In this document: piece after piece, positions 56,333 through 64,000 of the stretch | How positions within the stretch are numbered: position 1 is the first letter of the stretch | Layout: the number at the start of each line of letters is the position of its first letter | Assembly: GCA_946885915.1 (NCBI GenBank) | Contig: CAMPHF010000001.1 | Coordinates: forward strand, 62,001 to 126,000 | Source of the DNA: an uncultured Idiomarina sp. | GTDB lineage: Bacteria; Pseudomonadota; Gammaproteobacteria; Enterobacterales; Alteromonadaceae | DNA length: 64,000 nt | Reading direction: 5' to 3' | The notes under the pieces: generated by a model | What the model was told of the DNA's origin: nothing | Database searches by the model: none | What the model saw: the letters and a program-made list of their open reading frames with translations, nothing else | Made by a program: the position numbers and the translations under genes

Positions 56333-57928
56333 CTAGCTCGGGTCATCCAATACCACAATATCGCGTCCCTGTTCTTTCGCCTTGTATAGCGCTCGATCGG
56401 CCCGCTCAAACACACTGAGCGGCGTATCGTTGCTATCGTGAAAACCAGCCGCACCGATTGAAATAGAAATACTGATATCTTCATTTCTAAATTTGAACGG
56501 TATCTGTTTTATTTTCTTACGTGCCGTTTCAAGGGATTCGTGCACCTGGCTAACATGGGTTTGCGGGAAAATGATGACGAACTCTTCGCCACCAAAGCGA
56601 CACACAAAGTCGGTTTCCCGCAACGCTTTTTGCAACATATTGGCAATCACTTGCAGGGTTTTGTCGCCTGCAATATGGCCGTAGTTATCATTTATTCGCT
56701 TAAAGTGATCAATATCGGCAACGGCGACCGTTAAGGCCGTACCATAGCGTTGCCAGCGTTTATATTCTAATTCTAAACGTTCCTCAAAAGCGGTGCGGTT
56801 AGGCAGCCGCGTTAAAGCGTCTTGCAAACTTTTGAACTTTTGCTCGGCTAGTTTCTTTTTGTAGTTCGCTGCGTCTTTTTCGACGTCTTTTAAACGTGAT
56901 TGCAGTTCCTTCAAATGCTTTTCTAACTTGGCATGTTCGTCTTTGTCGAGTTGCTGACGTTTTTGAATCGCGGTGACAATATCACCAATATGAAGTTTCA
57001 CATCTTTTTTTAACTGCTCTAAATGCGATGCTTCTTGTACCGATTGAGTGAGTTTAGACACACTTGATTGCAAACTGGCAGTGACCTTATCTTTCGCTAA
57101 GTTTGCAACATCATTGTCGTGAATTGACGCCGTTAGTACCGCATGCACGGAACTTAACGCATCATTCAACTCGGTTAAAAAGCTTTGTGCTGATTTGCGC
57201 TCTTCACTAATGCTTTTGACGATTAAACGAATCACTTGCATACAGTGACTCAGTAATTCTTTTTGGTTAGCGCCGTTAATAAGTTGCTGCCGCACCATTT
57301 GAATGGCGTTAGCGGCCGACCCGCTGAAATCAACCACACTTAATAAGTTGATGAGTTCTTCGCGAGTGGCATCTAAATCATCATTAGCAGCCGCTGCAGG
57401 TGCTGTGCTAGCGTTCAGTAACCCAGTCGTTGAATTAGTGCTCTCTTGAGTGAGTAGCTTCTGGTGCAGCGCCAACAGTTCCAGTAATAACGGCAGGTAT
57501 TTTGCCAACGACGCACTGGGCCCGTCGGCGCTTGACATTAACTCGCGCAATTCGTCACGTTGGGCTTTACTTAAGCCTTTTAGCTTTTGAATGCTTTTAC
57601 CCGCGCTTAGCACCGCATCTTGAGTGGTTCGTAGCTGTTGTTGCAACTTAAACCCTTGTTGTTGCAGCAATACACTAATGTCATCAAGCAACGGGATGAG
57701 CAAGTCAATGTCGGGATTTTTTTGCAGTTCAGCGCGTAACTTGTTAAGCCGATGATCTAATTCATCGTCTAAACCGCGACATGCGCCGCTCAGTCGACCA
57801 ATGAAATGAGATAAGGTCGCGACGTCTCGCTCATACGACTTTTCAAGCACCTTGCGAGACTCAATGGTTTCTTGCAGGCGTTTGCCAAGTAAATCGAGTT
57901 GTTCAGCGGCGCTGAGACTATTATTCAC
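56333..57928 (-). CDS. diguanylate cyclase with long N-terminal coiled-coil region
   Basis: A 531-residue cytoplasmic protein. Residues 1-360 are largely helical with heptad-like stretches (residues 10-130 and 290-365), and residues 366-531 form a GGDEF domain with an intact GGEEF at 446-450 (CRFGGEEFVIIFP). It should synthesise c-di-GMP. No membrane segment is seen, so the coiled-coil region may receive signals from partners. It lies 32 bases ahead of ppnN on the same strand and is probably co-transcribed with it. Confidence 0.9.
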   Translation of the reverse strand: MNNSLSAAEQLDLLGKRLQETIESRKVLEKSYERDVATLSHFIGRLSGACRGLDDELDHRLNKLRAELQKNPDIDLLIPLLDDISVLLQQQGFKLQQQLRTTQDAVLSAGKSIQKLKGLSKAQRDELRELMSSADGPSASLAKYLPLLLELLALHQKLLTQESTNSTTGLLNASTAPAAAANDDLDATREELINLLSVVDFSGSAANAIQMVRQQLINGANQKELLSHCMQVIRLIVKSISEERKSAQSFLTELNDALSSVHAVLTASIHDNDVANLAKDKVTASLQSSVSKLTQSVQEASHLEQLKKDVKLHIGDIVTAIQKRQQLDKDEHAKLEKHLKELQSRLKDVEKDAANYKKKLAEQKFKSLQDALTRLPNRTAFEERLELEYKRWQRYGTALTVAVADIDHFKRINDNYGHIAGDKTLQVIANMLQKALRETDFVCRFGGEEFVIIFPQTHVSQVHESLETARKKIKQIPFKFRNEDISISISIGAAGFHDSNDTPLSVFERADRALYKAKEQGRDIVVLDDPS

Positions 57929-58249
57929 GCGTTATCCTATCTGTTTCCTAGCTCCACAATTAACGGATTGCAGCAAGGGAGTCAATCATCAACTACAAGC
58001 AGCTGTGGTGTTTGCTCAAAAAAAAATCAATTCACAAAATATTTTACGCAAATAGCGGCATAAAGACCATTTTCTATTTGCACTAGTTGGGTCATTGGGC
58101 TGGCTAATTTTTAACCTTTTATATGAATTTGAGGTCAGGTTTGGCGCGATGAACGGCTTCCCAAGTCGGATTAAGCGTCGGCACATCTTGCATTCTTCAT
58201 GCTATGCTGCGCGCTTGAAAAGTTGAATCCCCAAGAGCAAGGATGTCCC
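57929..58249. other. gene-free divergent spacer
   Basis: About 320 bases between the diguanylate cyclase and the M61 peptidase genes, which point away from each other. It must carry both promoters. I see an A-run near 58017-58028 and a possible weak promoter around 58095-58125 (TTGGGC...TATATG), but nothing firm and no RNA gene. Confidence 0.4.
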
Positions 58250-60091
58250 ATGCAAATGCTATTCGCGCGACTGTTAAAGCCTCTTCTACCGTTACTGTTT
58301 CTTGCCGGTGCGGGGCTGGTTAGCCCTCCGAGTCAGGCTCAAAACGCTGCCGCAAGTGTTCAGTATGCTATTGATTTAACAGACAATGAGCATCATTTAG
58401 CGCAGGTTGAGAATCGCTTTCCTGCAACTGACCTAAACTACTTAGACGTTAAAATGCCGGTCTGGCGGGCCGGTTTGTATCGCATTCTTGACCTACCGAA
58501 CGCGGTACGCTCGGTCCGCGCAGTGAGCTCGAGCGGCCGTGAGTTGCCGGTTGAAAAACTAGACAAAGCGACTTGGCGCATTGCTGATGTCAATGGTGAA
58601 GCCGTTACTTTTAGCTATGAGCTTTATCTTAATCAGCTGGGGCGGCGTGCACGCCATCTGGATAACACCCACGCCTATTTGAACCCATCAGCCGTGTTTG
58701 TTTATGCAGACCAATGGCGCGCTGAGCCGCTGCAGGTGACGTTGCAGGTACCATCGGAGTGGCGCAGCGTCTCGGGCATGGAAAAGAGTGCTGAGCATAC
58801 CTTTGTGGCACCGAATTGGGATGTATTTATTGACTCGCCGATTGAAACGGGCATTCACGATTACTACCAATTTGAGGAACAAGGGCGTGAGTACGAGGTA
58901 GTGTTTTGGGGGCACGGTAATTATGACGCCGAACAGACGGTTGCAGACTTGCGCAAGTTAGTGCAAACAGGTTCCGTTATTTGGTCAGACTATCCATTTG
59001 AACGCTACGTATTCATCATGCACGCAACTGATGGCGCAGGCGGTGCGACTGAACATTTGAATTCAACCGTTATTCAGCGTCCGCGCTATCGGTTTGGCTC
59101 GCGTGACGACTATGTATCTTTCATTGCCACCGCTGCCCACGAATTTGTCCACACGTGGAATGTGAAAGCTTATCGCCCAGCCGGCTTAGTGCCTTACGAC
59201 TATCAACAAGAAAACTATAGTGATTTGTTGTGGTTAGCCGAGGGCTCGACCAGCTACTTTGAAGCCCATTTGTTATTAGCGGCGGACATTATTACTTATG
59301 CTGAATACTTTAAAATGTTGTCGCGTACTGCGAACAGCCATTTAAACAAGCCGGGTGCGGGGGTCATGTCGATTGCTGAAGCTTCATTTGATGCATGGAT
59401 TGCGGAAGGTGGTTCGCGTGCGCACAACGCCTCGGTCAATATCTATGGAGAGGGTGAGTTAACCTCGTTGTGGCTCGATATGGCCTTGTTAGAAGCGAGT
59501 GATGGTGAAGTGAATTATCGCGATGTACATGAAGCTTTGTATCAGAAATTCAATGCCTTCACGAATGGGTTTACGGCCGCAGACGTGCAGCAAATATTAA
59601 CCGAGTTAACCGCCGCTTATGGTCCTCAGGATTGGCAAGCTTGGTGGCAACAATATATTGAGAAACCGCATCAAATTGATGTGGAGCAAGCATTAGCAGT
59701 CGTAGGCTTGGAGTTTGCGCCGCGCGAGGACACCGAAGTGTGGGTGGGGTGGTCAACTACCAGTGCCACCGATGGCGTGCAATTGACTCGCGTCGATCTG
59801 AATAGCCCCGCGTGGGACGCCGGCTTTACTGAGGGCGATTATATTGTTGCGATTAATGGCAAACGGGTCACGCAAGCTCGGTTGCAAGAACAATTACAGG
59901 AACTCGCGACCGCCGAGCAAGTGACGGTGAGCTACTTCCGTCACGATGTGTTGGCGCAAAAACCGCTCAAGTTAACCGAGCGCCCAAGCGAGCCAGTACA
60001 AGTTCGGCCGGTTGCAGAGCCAACTGAGACTCAGCAACTACGATTCCTGCAATGGCTGGGAGTACCTCACCCCAGCAAGGTTGCCGAGTAA
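58250..60091 (+). CDS. M61-family metallopeptidase with C-terminal PDZ domain
   Basis: A 613-residue exported peptidase of the glycyl aminopeptidase (M61) family. It has a signal peptide (residues about 1-31, ending SQAQN) and a beta-rich N-terminal domain. The zinc site HEFVH is at 297-301, with the third-ligand segment LLWLAEGSTSYFE shortly after. A PDZ domain near the C-terminus contains VDLNSPAWDAGFTEGDYIVAINGKRV. ATG 58250, with AAGGA about seven bases upstream, is preferred to the upstream ATG at 58199 because it starts directly at the signal peptide. Confidence 0.9.
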   Translation: MQMLFARLLKPLLPLLFLAGAGLVSPPSQAQNAAASVQYAIDLTDNEHHLAQVENRFPATDLNYLDVKMPVWRAGLYRILDLPNAVRSVRAVSSSGRELPVEKLDKATWRIADVNGEAVTFSYELYLNQLGRRARHLDNTHAYLNPSAVFVYADQWRAEPLQVTLQVPSEWRSVSGMEKSAEHTFVAPNWDVFIDSPIETGIHDYYQFEEQGREYEVVFWGHGNYDAEQTVADLRKLVQTGSVIWSDYPFERYVFIMHATDGAGGATEHLNSTVIQRPRYRFGSRDDYVSFIATAAHEFVHTWNVKAYRPAGLVPYDYQQENYSDLLWLAEGSTSYFEAHLLLAADIITYAEYFKMLSRTANSHLNKPGAGVMSIAEASFDAWIAEGGSRAHNASVNIYGEGELTSLWLDMALLEASDGEVNYRDVHEALYQKFNAFTNGFTAADVQQILTELTAAYGPQDWQAWWQQYIEKPHQIDVEQALAVVGLEFAPREDTEVWVGWSTTSATDGVQLTRVDLNSPAWDAGFTEGDYIVAINGKRVTQARLQEQLQELATAEQVTVSYFRHDVLAQKPLKLTERPSEPVQVRPVAEPTETQQLRFLQWLGVPHPSKVAE

Positions 60092-60106
60092 CGCTAACTG
60101 CTCAGC

Positions 60107-60943
60107 TTACTGTCGTACCAGCCGTTGTTGCGCCGGAGCCGCCTCGAAATTTGACCGAAAGGGGTTGATATCGAGGCCACCGCGGCGGGTATAACGTGCG
60201 TACACAGTAAGCTTAGCTATGCCTAGCCGCTGTATATCTGCAAAAATCCGCTCCACGCACTGCTCATGAAATTCATTATGGCGACGAAACGATACAATGT
60301 AGGCCAGTAACGCCGCATGATCGAGCGCCGGTCCCTCATACTTAACTACCACCGAGCCCCAATCAGGTTGATTGGTGATCAAGCAATTAGACTTCAGCAC
60401 ATGGCTGTGCAAGGTTTCACTCACCGTTATGGTGGGCTGGCGCAATTGCAGTAGGCTGGGGTCGTAATCATATTGGCTCAGTTGCACCGCTTGGTGGTCG
60501 ATACAAGTACCTGGCAGCTGGTTATCAAGCTGATGCGTGGTGCTATCTAACCCATGTAATTCAACCGTTACCGGGGCACCGGCACAGGCGCTTAGATCTT
60601 GTGTCATGAGCTGTTGTACTTGGCTCCAACTGCTAAACTTGTCTTCATTAAAACTATTCAAATAAAGTTTAAAGCTCTTCGATTCAACTAGGTTTGGGCT
60701 GGTAATTGGCACCGCGAAAGTGGCGGTGGCAACTTGTGGTACTCCATTCTCATTCAGCCATGACAACTCATAACCATTCCAATAATCAACACCCTGAAAG
60801 GGCAGTGATGCGGTAATGCCGATAGGTTCACGGTTGCGCGCTCGTGGCACTCCCTGCAATAAACCAGGGGTATAACGGCTGGGATAACTTGTCGCTTGGC
60901 CCAAATTTAAGTGGGCAAGATCGGCATCAGTCGGGGTAGTCAT
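60107..60943 (-). CDS. queF: NADPH-dependent 7-cyano-7-deazaguanine reductase QueF
   Basis: A 278-residue long-type QueF that reduces preQ0 to preQ1 in queuosine synthesis. The QueF motif ESKSFKLYLNSFN is at about 87-99, the nucleophile is Cys187 in SNCLITNQPDWGSV with Asp194, and HNEFHEQCVE follows. It completes the QueC-QueE-QueF set in this window, although far from the other two genes. Its head-to-head position with syd is conserved in gammaproteobacteria. Confidence 0.96.
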   Translation of the reverse strand: MTTPTDADLAHLNLGQATSYPSRYTPGLLQGVPRARNREPIGITASLPFQGVDYWNGYELSWLNENGVPQVATATFAVPITSPNLVESKSFKLYLNSFNEDKFSSWSQVQQLMTQDLSACAGAPVTVELHGLDSTTHQLDNQLPGTCIDHQAVQLSQYDYDPSLLQLRQPTITVSETLHSHVLKSNCLITNQPDWGSVVVKYEGPALDHAALLAYIVSFRRHNEFHEQCVERIFADIQRLGIAKLTVYARYTRRGGLDINPFRSNFEAAPAQQRLVRQ

Positions 60944-61080
60944 AGATTTTCCTTACAACAAATTTAGGCGTAGCTGCGCTGTTGTTCAGGTGGGGCACAA
61001 AGATTGCCCCCAAAGCGTGCATTGCACCGTAGCAAGTGAAATTGTATGCTGCCGCTCCCGCTGATGAAAGAGGAAATAGC

Positions 61081-61620
61081 ATGGCAACCGAGTTTGCGAT
61101 CGATGCACTGATGCAACGGCTGAGCGCAGCAGCGCCTGAGGGCCTGCTAACGGATTATCATGAGGCCTTTGCAAGCCCGATTTGGCGCAGCGAACCTGAT
61201 GCTGACGAACAGGCACGCTGGCTACCAGTTGCGCAAACCCAAAGTTGGGATTGGGCGAGTTTGGAAAACGCCTTAGAACAGCCTGTTCCAGAGCCGTTGC
61301 AGCGATACTACGAGCGCTGGTTTAGCGCTGATATTGAGGCAGTCTGGGGGGCGCATGGGGTGATTTTGCTGCAAGTCATGGGGCCTGAGGATATCGAGCG
61401 CTTACAGACTAATTTAGTCGGCCATATATTAATGAAACGCCGGCTGCGCCAACCTATTACGTTTTTTATTGGATTAGCTGCCGATACCGATGATTTACTT
61501 ATTACCCTCGACAGTGAGACCCATGCCATTGGGTTAGAGTGGGTCGGTCAGCCGCAGCATGAGCAGCTGGCACTCTCGATGGACGCCTTCTTAGCTGGGT
61601 TGCAGCTACCGACTGCTTAA
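61081..61620 (+). CDS. syd: SecY-interacting protein Syd
   Basis: A 179-residue Syd family protein that binds SecY and monitors translocon assembly in E. coli. WLPVAQTQSWDWASLENALEQPVPEPLQRYYERWFSADIEA-type and FFIGLAADTDDLLITLD segments are characteristic. A GAGGAAA upstream supports ATG 61081; the in-frame ATG at 61036 gives an extra 15 residues without support. It is divergent from queF. Confidence 0.92.
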   Translation: MATEFAIDALMQRLSAAAPEGLLTDYHEAFASPIWRSEPDADEQARWLPVAQTQSWDWASLENALEQPVPEPLQRYYERWFSADIEAVWGAHGVILLQVMGPEDIERLQTNLVGHILMKRRLRQPITFFIGLAADTDDLLITLDSETHAIGLEWVGQPQHEQLALSMDAFLAGLQLPTA

Positions 61621-61888
61621 AATACGGACAAAAATAGGCGATTTGGCTAACTTTCTGTGAAATTAACTAACTCGCGGTAAAAAGCACTGAGCGATATTGC
61701 ATTGGAATATCTTAAATAATTGAAATGTACGTGTTTTTATGGTTGGCATTGTCTTTGCTTAGGTAGGTTGTAGCACGATTTTGCTCAACCCTAGTAGGCT
61801 AGCTGTACAACGCGCAACTTTTCGGTTTGCCGCAGTATTGGCCGGTCCACATATCTAAATGAAAGTATCGAAATTAAAGGAATAACCA
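61621..61888. other. intergenic region after syd
   Basis: About 270 bases, AT-rich in the middle (TTAAATAATTGAAATG near 61710-61725). It presumably holds the promoter of the DUF3192 lipoprotein gene. I see no gene, terminator hairpin or RNA in it. Confidence 0.4.
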
Positions 61889-62275
61889 ATGAATCGCTTC
61901 CAACGTGGAATTTGTGTGTTAGGTCTGCCGCTGTTATTAACCTTACCCGGCTGCATTGTCGTGACTGACAAGGGTGATTGGGATCATGACGGCGATTACC
62001 AAGTCGATTGGGAACACCTTGAACGGAAGAATCGAGCGGCGATTTCGGCACTTAGCCAAACCACCACACCAACGACACTGCAGGCGCAACTGGGTGAGCC
62101 GGCGTTTGTCGACACTATGCGCAAAGGTGAGCACCACTATCAGGTTTTGTACTACCGTACTCATCGGGTAAAAAGCGATGGCGAGACCACCCGTGACGAG
62201 TGTACGGCCGTGGTGTTTATGGATGAGGTGCTCATGGGAACTGGTGAGCTAGCGCTTGCTAACTTAGCTCAGTAA
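61889..62275 (+). CDS. DUF3192 lipoprotein
   Basis: A 128-residue lipoprotein (lipobox LPGC near residue 22) with a DUF3192-type domain. QAQLGEPAFVD and YRTHRVKSDGETTRDECTAVVF closely match the copy at 54.5 kb, including the whole THxVKSDGxTTRDECT core. The linker is Asp/Lys-rich. The function is unknown. It stands alone, with an inverted repeat after its stop. Confidence 0.82.
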   Translation: MNRFQRGICVLGLPLLLTLPGCIVVTDKGDWDHDGDYQVDWEHLERKNRAAISALSQTTTPTTLQAQLGEPAFVDTMRKGEHHYQVLYYRTHRVKSDGETTRDECTAVVFMDEVLMGTGELALANLAQ

Positions 62276-62307
62276 GCGGTTGTTAACCTTTGCTTAAATA
62301 GCCCGCC

Positions 62308-62332
62308 GCGCCAACCAAGGTTTGGTTGGCGC
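62308..62332 (+). terminator. hairpin after the DUF3192 lipoprotein gene
   Basis: GCGCCAACCAA and TTGGTTGGCGC form a perfect 11-bp stem with a 3-base loop about 30 bases after the stop. There is no clear T-run, so its strength as an intrinsic terminator is doubtful; a stabilising 3' structure is an alternative. Confidence 0.6.
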
Positions 62333-62423
62333 TACACCTATGTTGTTATACTCATGTTGGTATACAAGCGCGAGCGCATTCGTTACTCTAATTCTCTCCT
62401 ACTTCTAACCGAGGGTGATAAGA

Positions 62424-63104
62424 GTGAGTGAGCTGGTGAACCATCAACGACATGCGCATGACACGGCCGCACAACGCGTTGCTTATTTAGCTGCAGAAGA
62501 TCTAAAACTCGCCGCCTCGTTGCTCTATCAGGCGTACCATGATGATGCTTTATTTATGCAACTATTTGGTGCCCATGAACAATCCGTTGAAACTTATGAA
62601 AAGCGTTTGCGCGCAACTATTCGCGAAGACCTAAACGCATTTTGGCAGGCCGGGCAAGCGATGATCGGTGTGTTCGCCGGTGAGCAGTTACTTGGTGTTG
62701 CCTGTGTCACTCAACCTGGTGAAAGTTTTGGTCCCGGTCGTTATTGGCATTGGCGCCTAAAAATGCTGCTGACGGCAGGGTATGTGTCAACGAAGCAGTT
62801 AGTTGATAAAGAAGCGCAAATTCAAGCGGCTATTCCACATCAGAGTTATCACATGCTGACCTTTATTGCGGTGCATCCCCAGCATCAGCATCAAGGATTG
62901 GGCGATTTATTAGTACAAGCAGTGAATACTTTAATGCTAGAGAGTGAAACTTCAGCTGGCGTTGGGGTGTACATCACGCGAGATTTTTATAAGTCACTAT
63001 TTGGTCGACACGGATTTACCGAGTTAGCCCAATTAGAAGTGGCTAAAGTACCGGGTGCTATTTGGTTTTGTGATCGTCAGCATGCTGAACAAGATTTGAG
63101 TTAG
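62424..63104 (+). CDS. GNAT-family N-acetyltransferase
   Basis: A 226-residue protein with a GNAT core: an N-terminal helix-strand part (EDLKLAASLLYQAYHDD), the central strand and acetyl-CoA loop HMLTFIAVHPQHQHQGLGDLLVQ (Q-x-x-G-x-G type) and a C-terminal FYKSLFGRHGFTE. The substrate is unknown. GTG 62424 is preferred because GAGGGTG lies six bases ahead; GTG 62415 would overlap the ribosome-binding site. It forms an operon with the Mpo1-like gene 12 bases downstream. Confidence 0.83.
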   Translation: MSELVNHQRHAHDTAAQRVAYLAAEDLKLAASLLYQAYHDDALFMQLFGAHEQSVETYEKRLRATIREDLNAFWQAGQAMIGVFAGEQLLGVACVTQPGESFGPGRYWHWRLKMLLTAGYVSTKQLVDKEAQIQAAIPHQSYHMLTFIAVHPQHQHQGLGDLLVQAVNTLMLESETSAGVGVYITRDFYKSLFGRHGFTELAQLEVAKVPGAIWFCDRQHAEQDLS

Positions 63105-63116
63105 TAGGAGATAGAT

Positions 63117-63428
63117 ATGCAATTTAACAGTTTCCGTGAATTTTACCCTTACTACTTGGCTGAGCATGCAAACCCGACGTGTCGCCGCTTGCATTATATT
63201 GGCAGTACTTTGGTATTGCTCATTATTGCGCAGGCGATTGTGACCCAGTCGTGGTGGAATTTGTTGTGGGTGCCGGTGGCTGGTTATGGCTTTGCCTGGG
63301 TCGGGCACTTCTTTTTTGAACACAACAAGCCGGCAACGTTTAAACACCCTTGGTATAGCCTACTCGGTGACTGGGTGATGTACAAAGATGCATGGGTTAG
63401 CTTATTGCAAGGGAAGCCACGCGGCTAA
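63117..63428 (+). CDS. Mpo1-like/DUF962 membrane protein
   Basis: A 103-residue protein with two membrane helices and the DUF962/Mpo1-like conserved His motifs: FYPYYLAEHANPTCRRLHYIGS at the start and VGHFFFEHNKPATFKHP later. The yeast Mpo1 protein is an iron-dependent dioxygenase acting on 2-hydroxy fatty acids; a similar role here is only a possibility. Its stop overlaps that of the convergent DUF3301 gene (CTAA). Confidence 0.85.
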   Translation: MQFNSFREFYPYYLAEHANPTCRRLHYIGSTLVLLIIAQAIVTQSWWNLLWVPVAGYGFAWVGHFFFEHNKPATFKHPWYSLLGDWVMYKDAWVSLLQGKPRG

Positions 63429-63793
63429 AACTTCATCCGATGATAACTGAGATCGTCGGGCGCTTGCTCGGTAGTAGTTGGCTCTGCCTCATCATAGCGA
63501 TGGGGCGGCAAATCAAAGCGCTCTAAACTCATGTTCAACAGCGTTAGTGAACCTGTGTAGCGGTGCTCGTATTGGCTACAAAAATCGAATTTAAAATTAG
63601 CTCGCCAGCGCGGGCCGCGCTGCCAAGTGAGCCGTCCTCCGGCGCGATGCAGCTCTAATAACTGTAAATTTAATTGTTGTAGTTTGATGGTGGCAACATG
63701 GCGCGCCCACTCTGCTTGTTTACGCCATTGCCAAAATAACCCTGCGCTTATCACCAGTCCGACAATCGTCGTTAATTCTAACAACACATTCAT
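63425..63793 (-). CDS. DUF3301 membrane-anchored protein
   Basis: A 122-residue product with one N-terminal transmembrane helix (LTTIVGLVISAGLFWQW) and a soluble domain of the DUF3301 type (ATIKLQQLNLQLLELHRAGGRLTWQRG; FKFDFCSQYEHRYTGSLTLLN). The function is unknown. Its ATG overlaps the stop of the upstream gene in ATGA, so the two are coupled. Confidence 0.78.
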   Translation of the reverse strand: MNVLLELTTIVGLVISAGLFWQWRKQAEWARHVATIKLQQLNLQLLELHRAGGRLTWQRGPRWRANFKFDFCSQYEHRYTGSLTLLNMSLERFDLPPHRYDEAEPTTTEQAPDDLSYHRMKF

Positions 63794-64000
63794 GGCATAC
63801 CCTTAAGTGTGGCGAGCGCGGTTTGCAAAGGCGTTGGCAAACTGGCGCGATGGTCCGCTTGACTGAGCCAGGTTAATACACTTGCACGCACTTGTGGTTG
63901 GCGAACTAAATCTTCAAATAAACCGAGTGCTAGGGCTTCTGGCTGTGCCGCAATCTGGGCCAGCAGCGGTGCCAGTAATTGTTGCTGAGCAATGAGTGCC
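63790..64000 (-). CDS. C-terminal part of a protein upstream of DUF3301 (truncated by window edge)
   Basis: A minus-strand frame enters from the right edge and ends with TGA at 63790-63792, overlapping the DUF3301 start in ATGA. The 69 visible residues are helical and Leu/Ala/Gln-rich (LLAPLLAQIAAQPEALALGLFEDLV, then RASVLTWLSQADHR). In related genomes a DUF3549-type gene precedes DUF3301, and this may be one; I cannot confirm it from this fragment. Confidence 0.7.
   Translation of the reverse strand, partial: ALIAQQQLLAPLLAQIAAQPEALALGLFEDLVRQPQVRASVLTWLSQADHRASLPTPLQTALATLKGMP

Overview
The window looks like a chromosomal stretch of a marine gammaproteobacterium of the order Alteromonadales, most likely an Idiomarina/Pseudidiomarina-type organism. 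This rests on gammaproteobacterial gene neighbourhoods (smpB facing ratA-ratB; smrB facing prmB, then aroC and epmC; proS-trmO near an RcsF-like gene; gcvA-DUF423-rlmM; queF facing syd), on complete leucine and valine catabolic operons, and on a 334-residue isocitrate dehydrogenase. The genus is an inference and was not tested by any search. There are no rRNA or tRNA genes, no CRISPR array, no insertion sequence and no recognisable prophage.

Layout. 1-2.9 kb: the start of a truncated lipoprotein gene, nagZ (peptidoglycan recycling) and the divergent pair queC/queE (queuosine precursor). 3.0-12.9 kb: a tight, mostly overlapping operon for a Tad/Flp-type pilus. It encodes a Flp-like pilin, three TadE/TadG-like membrane proteins, a small lipoprotein, CpaB, the secretin CpaC, the ATPase CpaF, TadB, TadC, a DUF192 protein, a TadD-like lipoprotein and a 457-residue pseudopilin-like protein with a cysteine-rich C-terminus. 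No TadZ/CpaE and no prepilin peptidase gene is present. 12.9-14.8 kb: smpB, ratA, ratB, sixA. 14.8-16.0 kb: an AT-rich insert with two small membrane-protein genes. 16.0-26.4 kb: housekeeping genes (smrB, prmB, aroC, epmC, an NAD-kinase-like gene, a ferredoxin, gpt, proS, trmO) followed by an RcsF-like lipoprotein and an H-NS-like protein.

26.6-48.4 kb is a catabolic block. On the minus strand lie ETF-ubiquinone oxidoreductase, a GGDEF-EAL protein and the liu operon (liuR-A-B-C-D-E plus acetoacetyl-CoA synthetase). A thiolase runs divergently from liuR. Next come an EamA transporter and an AraC-type regulator, divergent from a valine operon: mmsA, isobutyryl-CoA dehydrogenase, 3-hydroxyisobutyryl-CoA hydrolase, mmsB and an SDR. 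Together they take isovaleryl-CoA to acetyl-CoA and most of the way from isobutyryl-CoA to propionyl-CoA. Electrons from both acyl-CoA dehydrogenases are expected to enter the quinone pool through the ETF-QO encoded here. Both divergent control regions carry operator-like repeats: two TTTACGT-N2-ACGTAAA-type palindromes beside liuR, and a 21-bp-spaced direct repeat TTAAA-N4-CGCGT beside the AraC gene.

48.4-64 kb: a small membrane protein, gcvA, a small hydrolase, DUF423, rlmM, icd, a poorly conserved HDOD-like protein, two DUF3192 paralogues about 7 kb apart, ppnN next to a coiled-coil diguanylate cyclase, an M61 peptidase, queF, syd, a GNAT acetyltransferase, an Mpo1-like protein, a DUF3301 protein and a truncated gene at the right edge.

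The least ordinary parts are the streamlined Tad-type locus with its fused pseudopilin, the two operator arrangements in the amino-acid catabolic block, and the AT-rich insert with the DUF3592 protein. Everything here was read by eye; no alignment or database search was run.
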